From Spirochaetaceae bacterium (lineage in GTDB: Bacteria; Spirochaetota; Spirochaetia; DSM-27196; SKKC01): a DNA stretch of 12,094 bases. The notes beneath the pieces were generated by a model, which ran no database searches, was not told the origin of the DNA, and saw nothing but the letters and a program-made list of their open reading frames with translations. The stretch is from the NCBI GenBank assembly GCA_003554375.1, contig PWGF01000445.1:1-12094 (forward strand), in the 5' to 3' direction. Made by a program: the position numbers and the translations under genes. Each line of letters opens with the position of its first letter. The stretch's first letter is position 1. This document shows positions 7,824 through 12,094 of the stretch, piece by piece.

Positions 7824-7860
7824 CGACGATCTGCGACTATCTACGACTATCTAACTATCC
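7824..7860. repeat. tandem 10-bp repeat between barrel and PilZ genes
   Basis: The plus strand reads CGACGATCTG, CGACTATCTA, CGACTATCTA and then a partial ACTATCC. That is two identical copies, one diverged copy and one partial copy at a 10-bp period. The array fills most of the 62-bp gap between the stop of the sugar-transferase/barrel gene (7872) and the PilZ start (7809). Ten bases is one helical turn, which suits cooperative protein binding on one DNA face. The repeat could equally be a neutral duplication. No partner copy was found elsewhere in the window by eye. Confidence 0.6.
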
Positions 7861-7871
7861 AATTGACGAAG

Positions 7872-8630
7872 TCATCGATGCGGAACCGTGAAGCGAAGCG
7901 CAGGGCGGAGTGACAAGTTTGCGTCACGGTCAAGCCAAAGAGTTCCATCAGCAGTCACAACGGTGCCGCCCGCAAACCGAACGCCGAGCTCGACCGAAGG
8001 ACCGAAGAGCATCCGGCTATCAAGCGCGCCGACAAGTCGATTGTCGTCGTCATCCGGCCCGGCAACAAAGACTGCCGTGTAGATCGAACGGGCAACCCGG
8101 TATTCTCCTTGGGCGCCGAACCCAACCCGCACTACGTCTCCAAAACGCACATACCGCGTCATCCCCGCAGCAAGGCTATAGTGTGTGCGCCGCCCAAGAA
8201 GCTCCGCGGGTCTAAAAGGCTCCGGCAGTGCTTCTTCGTCGCCGAGATCACGCGCCAACTCGGCCCGCACCAGCTCCCGGTCGACAAAGGTGATGCCGTA
8301 GCGAAGCCGCACCTGCAACGAGACGGGCGCGCCCGAATCCTGCTTGAACGGCAGCACGTCGTACATGAACCCTAACGACTGGTTGCTTCCGTCCGTGCCT
8401 CCAATCGTCTCGATTTGATTTACGAAATAGGCACCGAGGTCCATCACGCCACCAATCGAGAGCGATGAGTACCCGCCGACCAATGGGGGAAGCTCTCCCG
8501 GCTCGAACTCGGAGTAAACACCGACGGCGGTGGCGTTGGATCCGGCCGGCACGTCGAGGCTTTGAGCCCAGAGAAGCGCGGGGCCTCCGGCGAGAAGCCA
8601 GACAACACCGACAACCGGAGCCATCGACAT
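7872..8630 (-). other. C-terminal beta-barrel region with its own candidate start
   Basis: Within the previous reading frame, ATG 8630 is preceded by GGAAGG at 6-nt spacing. It opens MSMAPVVGVVWLLAGGPALL followed by WAQSLDVP, which looks like an export signal with cleavage near the Ala-Gln. The next 225 or so residues have amphipathic beta-strands such as VSLQVRLRYGITFV, VVRVGFGAQGEYRVA and SVELGVRFAGGTVVTADGTL, and end LSLRPALRFTVPHR. This suggests a small outer-membrane barrel of 252 residues before cleavage. No stop codon separates it from the sugar transferase, so it could be made as a fusion, as a separate product from the internal start, or as both. No specific family was recognised. 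Confidence 0.5.
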
Positions 8631-9995
8631 CGCACGCCTTCCATACGTCTGGAGCCGTGGCAGTCGCCGCCCAATCGCCTCACAGACCAGTTGAACTATC
8701 GTAGGAAACGTTCGGAGAATGAGGAGAAGGTCTAGCCATAGAGACATGGTTTTCTCATAACGGATATCAAGTCGAATCATCTCGGCAAACGAAAGCTTAT
8801 TCTTCCCGCTAACCTGCCACAGACCTGTAAGCCCCGGAAGGATACTGAAACGGTGGCGGTGCCACCGCTGATACTCTGCGGCCTCATACGGTATACAAGG
8901 CCGTGGCCCCACAAGGCTCATATCGCCACGCAACACGTTGTAGAGCTGGGGAAGCTCATCGATGCACGTCACCCGTAGAAACCTACCCCCAGGGATAATC
9001 CGAGGGTCGCGGTCATCGAGTTTGGCCATGCTCCCACCCGCTCGGATGAAAGCAGCGGCGTGTGCGCTGTGGAAGCCCTGGTCACTGTTACAGTGCATGG
9101 TCCTGAACTTGAAGAACCGGAATTCCTTCCCCCCCCGTCCAACCCGGGGCTGAGTGAAGAACACAGGCCCCGGAGATACCAGCCTGATGTACAGCGCTAC
9201 CAATGCAAAGAGCGGCGCGCAGAGAAAGAGTCCAACCGTTGCTCCGACTATATCCAGCCGTCTTTTCCACCGCGGCGTCGGCCGAGCGAGGACGCTCTCC
9301 ACGCCGGCAGCGACTCCTCTTCCGTTGGCTCCCCGTGTCGAGGCCTCTTCGGCCCCGGCACCTCCGTTTGTGCTTCTAACACCCGTTACGCCGGCATCGA
9401 TCGCATACCCCCCGGCCTCCAAGCGTTCCTCACTAATCTCCACGCGATCCGATGCGCCGACGTCACCTCGATCCATGAGCGCCACCGCCCCCGGACCGCC
9501 CGGATAAGTCGAACACTCCTCCAACACGCACTCCGGCGGAAGCTCATGCGCCAGCGACTTCGCCACGCTCCGTGCGCCGGCCTCGTCGGTAGCCACGAGC
9601 AAGACGCCCAGCCGCTGAGAATCCAGCCTGCCGATCGCATCGGTCGCCCGGATCCGGGCGACGAGTCGAGACGCGATTCGCTCCGGTTCCTCCGGAACAC
9701 TCTCCTTAGACGCCTTAGACGCGTTGGAAAGAAGCGACGTCGGCGGCGGCGAAGTCCGCGGTAAGCGAAGCACAAGGAGCGAAAGCGAAGCGTTCAGGCG
9801 ATCCGAACGGAGACACTCATATCGGATTAACCGTACGAAAGCCTCCTGTGGATATATGCCTCGGGGATGTACGGAGCCGGCCGCGTCGGACACCAGGCCG
9901 AATACCAGGCCCGATAAGAGAGGTCTCCACGCTATCGGAGATCGGGCTGCCGGCATCTTGGGACCGCGTTGTGCCGCCGCATACTCATCGTTCAT
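7872..9995 (-). CDS. GGDEF-like / WbaP-type sugar-phosphate transferase / beta-barrel fusion
   Basis: A 707-residue reading frame with three parts. Residues 49-155 form a degenerate GGDEF-like domain: FVRLIRYECLRSDR, SLSLLVLRL, RIRATDAIGRLDSQRLGVLL. A variable linker follows, with a tandem ASK-ASK duplication near 92-97 and a Gly/Ala-rich stretch. Residues 244-436 are a bacterial sugar transferase (WbaP/WcaJ/ExoY class). It begins KRRLDIVGATVGLFLCAPLF (membrane hairpin) and continues SPGPVFFTQPRVGRGGKEF, FKFRTM, DELPQLYNVLRGDMSLVGPRP and LPGLTGLWQVSGK. It would move a sugar phosphate onto undecaprenyl phosphate, the first committed step. From Met456 the frame runs on into a signal-like hydrophobic segment and about 225 residues of alternating beta-strands. 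ATG 9995 has AGGAGG 9 nt upstream; an earlier GTG at 10040 is less likely. Known relatives normally end near residue 440. Confidence 0.88.
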   Translation of the reverse strand: MNDEYAAAQRGPKMPAARSPIAWRPLLSGLVFGLVSDAAGSVHPRGIYPQEAFVRLIRYECLRSDRLNASLSLLVLRLPRTSPPPTSLLSNASKASKESVPEEPERIASRLVARIRATDAIGRLDSQRLGVLLVATDEAGARSVAKSLAHELPPECVLEECSTYPGGPGAVALMDRGDVGASDRVEISEERLEAGGYAIDAGVTGVRSTNGGAGAEEASTRGANGRGVAAGVESVLARPTPRWKRRLDIVGATVGLFLCAPLFALVALYIRLVSPGPVFFTQPRVGRGGKEFRFFKFRTMHCNSDQGFHSAHAAAFIRAGGSMAKLDDRDPRIIPGGRFLRVTCIDELPQLYNVLRGDMSLVGPRPCIPYEAAEYQRWHRHRFSILPGLTGLWQVSGKNKLSFAEMIRLDIRYEKTMSLWLDLLLILRTFPTIVQLVCEAIGRRLPRLQTYGRRAMSMAPVVGVVWLLAGGPALLWAQSLDVPAGSNATAVGVYSEFEPGELPPLVGGYSSLSIGGVMDLGAYFVNQIETIGGTDGSNQSLGFMYDVLPFKQDSGAPVSLQVRLRYGITFVDRELVRAELARDLGDEEALPEPFRPAELLGRRTHYSLAAGMTRYVRFGDVVRVGFGAQGEYRVARSIYTAVFVAGPDDDDNRLVGALDSRMLFGPSVELGVRFAGGTVVTADGTLWLDRDANLSLRPALRFTVPHR

Positions 9996-10510
9996 GCCGC
10001 ACTGCCTCCTGACAACCTTGCCGTCTTGCGGCAAGAGCACACTCCAAGCCCTTAGCTTGTCTGCTGCGCGATTCGTTCGGTCTCTTCACTGAGTCCGCGC
10101 CGGCACACCGGTTCTCGGGTCCGACACCGCCGTCAACCGGTGCTCGGCAGCCGCCGGCAGGCGCTCGCCAGGCCGTGGATACACTACGATCCTCCGTCTC
10201 GCTCCCTCCGGTAGAACACCCCGGGATGCGAAACGATGCCGCCGAACGAATGGTTCGCCACCGTACCGCCGAAACTGGTTCCGATGCGCGCAGCAAGCGC
10301 GGGCCTTGCACTATGGTTGAGGTGTAGGGTACCGCCGCGTATCGCGGAAGAACATCGAGAAAAGGTATGCGTTTCTTCGTATTCACATCACCACGACGAG
10401 TTTTGCAGGCACCTGATCTAAGGTCACTCGAGATAGGTAAACACTATGATAGGGATGATGATATCTCCGTATTCGGCTCGTCCCTGCGCAGTAGGTCCGG
10501 CAACCTGAGA
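9996..10510. other. 515-bp non-coding stretch, leader of the biosynthesis operon
   Basis: No convincing gene lies between the LuxR-type regulator's stop and the sugar-transferase start. The only sizeable minus frame (about 10386 to 9985) gives an Arg/Ser/Gly-rich product with no domain and overlaps the next gene. The right end is AT-rich and includes, on the minus strand, a TATCAT hexamer (10451-10446) that could be a -10 element, although no clear -35 was seen, and a TGATATC half-palindrome (10459-10465). A small stem CCGCG-TAT-CGCGG lies at 10335-10347. The left end holds the hairpin and ribosome binding site listed separately. If transcription starts near 10440, the untranslated leader would be about 440 nt. 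No known riboswitch consensus was recognised. Confidence 0.55.
10005..10035 (-). promoter_or_regulatory. hairpin next to the ribosome binding site of the sugar transferase
   Basis: On the minus strand CTTGCCG-CAAGA-CGGCAAG forms a perfect 7-bp stem with a 5-nt loop (10035-10017). After 6 nt comes AGGAGG (10010-10005), then 9 nt to ATG 9995. No T-run follows the stem, so it is not a standard intrinsic terminator. It could shape translation initiation or protect the leader; the effect is inferred only from position. Confidence 0.45.
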
Positions 10511-10519
10511 TTACAGGTT
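10502..10519 (-). terminator. short inverted repeat across the regulator's stop codon
   Basis: AACCTG and CAGGTT arms flank a 6-nt loop that contains the TAA stop of the LuxR-type gene. The 6-bp stem has no T-run after it on either strand. It is a weak candidate for a transcription end or for 3'-end stabilisation and may be chance. Confidence 0.2.
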
Positions 10520-11314
10520 CTTGGCCCCCCAGAGAGCCGCCTGCATCCGGTTAGGAACGTTTATCTTTTTGTATATCTTATAGATATGCGTCTTCACGGT
10601 GTTGGTGCTTATGAACAACTTGTCCGCGATCTCCTGATTGGAAGCACCTACGCACACCAGCGCCAGAATTTCCCGTTCTCGCCTGCTGAGATCTCCCGCC
10701 TCGGTTCGCCTGCTGCCGCCGCCTCCAACTCGACCGGATCGCATGGCGGCGGCAAGCAAGGTCTCCCGCCCAATCCACACAGCGCCCCCCAGCAGCGCAT
10801 GAACTCCGCGGACGACCAGCGCATACTCGTCGTCCTCATAGAATAACCCCCGTATTCCGTGAAACACTGAGTCGCTGATCCACGGCCGGTCACGTGGAAC
10901 GTTGAAGAGCGCAACGGGCATGCTATCCACCGGGCGGACGTTCCCAAGCCCGTGTACGAAGCGATCGAAACTGATGTGGGTCAAGTCCACGAGAAGCAGC
11001 TGTCTGGTCTCTCCTGCCAGGGCCACCAACGATAGCGCCTCCTCCAAGCTTCCATGCAAAGCAGTCGGGAGCTCCGCGCTTAAGGCGTCTACGAAATACT
11101 TGGTTTGTACGTTTGCGGCCCCCACGAAGTGCACTCGGCCTTTCGGTTGGGGAACCGCTTCTTCGGTTCCCTCTCCGTCTGCCTCCGGGCTTTGCACGGG
11201 TTCACGGGATGCCTGAAGATTCCCACTTGTTCCGGAGGGACTGCCGGCGTCAGGAGCGAAGACCTCCGCTCCGTCAACGTGCACAGTTCTTCCTTTGCTA
11301 CCCACTTGGACCAC
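10511..11314 (-). CDS. LuxR-family regulator of the CsgD/VpsT type
   Basis: A 267-residue regulator. After a Gly/Glu/Pro-rich N-terminus (1-58) comes a degenerate receiver-like domain (about 60-185), with LLLVD (Asp110) in the place of the receiver's central strand. GIRGLFYEDDEYALVVRGVHALLGGAVWIGR (153-183) corresponds to the region of VpsT and CsgD that ends in a W[FLM][TS]R c-di-GMP motif. Here it is W-I-G-R (180-183), keeping the Trp and Arg. The C-terminal LuxR helix-turn-helix is complete: LSRREREILALVCVGASNQE (209-228), then IADKLFISTNTVKTHIYKIY. This class controls biofilm matrix genes. It diverges from the wzz-type gene and lies upstream of the biosynthesis operon, so both are likely targets. 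Start uncertain: GTG 11314 abuts a GGAGGGG site; GTG 11305 and GTG 11284 (AAAGGA 6 nt before) are alternatives. Confidence 0.88.
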   Translation of the reverse strand: MVQVGSKGRTVHVDGAEVFAPDAGSPSGTSGNLQASREPVQSPEADGEGTEEAVPQPKGRVHFVGAANVQTKYFVDALSAELPTALHGSLEEALSLVALAGETRQLLLVDLTHISFDRFVHGLGNVRPVDSMPVALFNVPRDRPWISDSVFHGIRGLFYEDDEYALVVRGVHALLGGAVWIGRETLLAAAMRSGRVGGGGSRRTEAGDLSRREREILALVCVGASNQEIADKLFISTNTVKTHIYKIYKKINVPNRMQAALWGAKNL

Positions 11315-11336
11315 CCCCTCCGCGTGAATTTACCTA

Positions 11337-11364
11337 ATTATGCAGCATGCATATCAATCCCAAA
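11337..11364 (-). promoter_or_regulatory. candidate promoter of the LuxR-type regulator
   Basis: On the minus strand a CATAAT hexamer (11342-11337) lies 16 bp after TTTGGG (11364-11359). The -10 matches the sigma-70 consensus at five of six positions; the -35 is poor, as expected for an activated promoter. Transcription would begin near 11330, giving a short leader to GTG 11314. Confidence 0.3.
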
Positions 11365-11441
11365 GATGTACAAAATACAACATATTGCTGACTCCGTAAA
11401 CAATGGCATAATGATATAGCATGTTTTTTCTGGTGATATCA
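11344..11441. repeat. TGATAT-type inverted repeats in the divergent intergenic region
   Basis: AGCATGCATATCA (11344-11356) is an imperfect inverted copy of TGATATAGCATG (11412-11423). A third element, TGATATCA (11434-11441), is an exact 8-bp palindrome. The arms lie on both sides of the candidate promoters of the regulator and the wzz-type gene, as operator sites for a shared regulator would. TGATATC also occurs at 10459-10465 upstream of the biosynthesis operon. The region is AT-rich, so chance matches are possible. Confidence 0.4.
11385..11412 (+). promoter_or_regulatory. candidate promoter of the wzz-type gene
   Basis: TTGCTG (11385-11390) and CATAAT (11407-11412) are separated by 16 bp on the plus strand. 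Transcription would start near 11419, giving a leader of about 100 nt before ATG 11521. The -10 hexamer overlaps the first base of the TGATATAGCATG repeat arm, so a protein bound there would interfere with polymerase. Confidence 0.3.
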
Positions 11442-11520
11442 GAGAATCGGTAGTGACGGTTCCCATCGTCCGGGTGGATAATCGATTTCAAAGCGGAACT
11501 CCGCGCAAGGGCGCCCAAAA

Positions 11521-12094
11521 ATGAACCAGACCCGAAGCAAGGAAAACGGCCGTTCCCTCCGCCCAGCCGGGCCCCAACTGACCGAGTTGACGCTCGCCGA
11601 GACGATTATTCGCTACGTTGGCATTCTGTATCGTTACCGGTGGTGGATTGGCATCGTCACGTTCTTTGCCGCCGGCGGAATCGTAGCATTCTCGATTGTC
11701 TCACTGCGGTTGCCGCCGGAAGAGAGCCCGATGCCCAACACGTATGAGGCACAGGCTACGCTCCTCATGGGCGAAGATCCCCTCGAAGCGGGCGCAAGCG
11801 CGATTTTGGAAGCGCTAGGCATGGCAACGATGGAATCACGCACGGCGCTCACCTCCGGCCGGCTGGCGCTTCAAGTGCTCGAAAGCAGAGCGTTTATCGA
11901 CACGATCATCGAGCGCAACGCGATGGTAGCTCGGTACGGGCTGGAAGACATGAACAATACCCGCCGTCGTGCATTCGTCCGGGCCCGCTCGGATTATGCC
12001 TACGAACCGCCGACTGCACTTCTGACGATCTCCTACCGCGACATCCATCCCGAGTACACCCGACAAGTAGTCGACAGCATGGTTGCCGAGCTCA
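11521..12094 (+). CDS. Wzz/GumC-type polysaccharide chain-length protein, partial (3' end cut)
   Basis: ATG 11521 opens a frame that stays open to the window edge (191 codons seen). An in-frame TAA at 11479 and no start between exclude a longer gene; AAGGG about 9 nt upstream is a modest ribosome binding site. After a polar cytoplasmic tail, LTLAETIIRYVGILYRYRWW (23-42) leads into a membrane helix (41-64). A periplasmic stretch follows with YEAQATLLMGEDP (75-87), the usual start of the Wzz domain in polysaccharide co-polymerases. Helical sequence such as SGRLALQVLESRAFIDTIIE comes next, and then the strand ALLTISYRDIHPEYT. These proteins oligomerise in the inner membrane and set chain length or assist export. 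A C-terminal tyrosine kinase or second membrane helix, if present, lies beyond the edge. The gene diverges from the LuxR-type regulator. Confidence 0.87.
   Translation, partial: MNQTRSKENGRSLRPAGPQLTELTLAETIIRYVGILYRYRWWIGIVTFFAAGGIVAFSIVSLRLPPEESPMPNTYEAQATLLMGEDPLEAGASAILEALGMATMESRTALTSGRLALQVLESRAFIDTIIERNAMVARYGLEDMNNTRRRAFVRARSDYAYEPPTALLTISYRDIHPEYTRQVVDSMVAEL

Noticed and set aside
9704..9721. Two tandem copies of CCTTAGACG
   Set aside because: It encodes the ASK-ASK duplication in the transferase linker; a simple in-frame slippage duplication explains it.
10017..10035. Hairpin as an intrinsic terminator
   Set aside because: The stem is perfect but no T-run follows on either strand, and it lies directly before a good ribosome binding site.
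9985..10386. 133-codon minus-strand frame upstream of the sugar transferase
   Set aside because: Composition is Arg/Ser/Gly-rich without domain or hydrophobic pattern, and it overlaps the transferase start; treated as leader sequence.
9996..10510. GEMM-type c-di-GMP riboswitch
   Set aside because: Looked for because of the c-di-GMP context, but the conserved core segments were not seen by eye; a covariance-model scan would settle it.

Overview
The window looks like a polysaccharide (exopolysaccharide or O-antigen type) biosynthesis locus from a Gram-negative, moderately GC-rich bacterium. The Gram-negative call rests on a Wzz-type chain-length protein, on sugar-nucleotide enzymes of O-antigen type, and on a predicted outer-membrane beta-barrel domain. 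The phylum cannot be fixed from this sequence. No RNA genes, CRISPR arrays, transposases or phage genes were seen.

Layout. Nine genes run leftward (minus strand) from about 9995 to the left edge, in this order of transcription: (1) a large protein with a degenerate GGDEF-like domain, a WbaP/ExoY-type sugar-phosphate transferase and, in frame, a signal-like segment plus a beta-barrel (7872-9995); (2) a PilZ protein (7276-7809); (3) a small truncated GGDEF-like protein (7011-7448); (4) a PrmC/HemK-family methyltransferase (5986-7008); (5) a GT4 glycosyltransferase (4809-6014); (6) a WbpG/WbuX-like N-acetyl sugar amidotransferase (3613-4767); (7) a WbpA-like UDP-N-acetylhexosamine dehydrogenase (2093-3547); (8) a GT2 rhamnosyltransferase-like enzyme (918-2036); (9) a GT4 glycosyltransferase cut by the left edge (1-921). 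Spacing is tight, from about 65 bp down to overlaps, so these are probably one operon. Upstream, a CsgD/VpsT-like LuxR regulator (10511-11314, minus) diverges from a Wzz/GumC-type chain-length gene (11521 to the right edge, plus) across an AT-rich intergenic region.

How the parts fit. The sugar-phosphate transferase would load the first sugar onto undecaprenyl phosphate. The GT2 and GT4 enzymes would extend the repeat unit. The dehydrogenase and amidotransferase would supply an amidated or amidinated N-acetyl-uronic sugar. The Wzz protein would set chain length. Wzx and Wzy are not in the window. Three kinds of protein connected with cyclic-di-GMP sit among these genes: a PilZ protein with both ligand motifs intact, two degenerate GGDEF-like domains (one fused to the initiating transferase), and a VpsT/CsgD-class regulator with a WIGR tetrapeptide where VpsT has its c-di-GMP motif. 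The inferred theme is a surface polysaccharide under c-di-GMP control at both transcription and enzyme level.

The oddest points are the in-frame joining of the sugar transferase to a beta-barrel that has its own candidate ribosome binding site, the 173-bp out-of-frame overlap of the PilZ and GGDEF-like genes, a tandem 10-bp repeat between the barrel and PilZ genes, and a 515-base leader before the operon with a hairpin next to the ribosome binding site.
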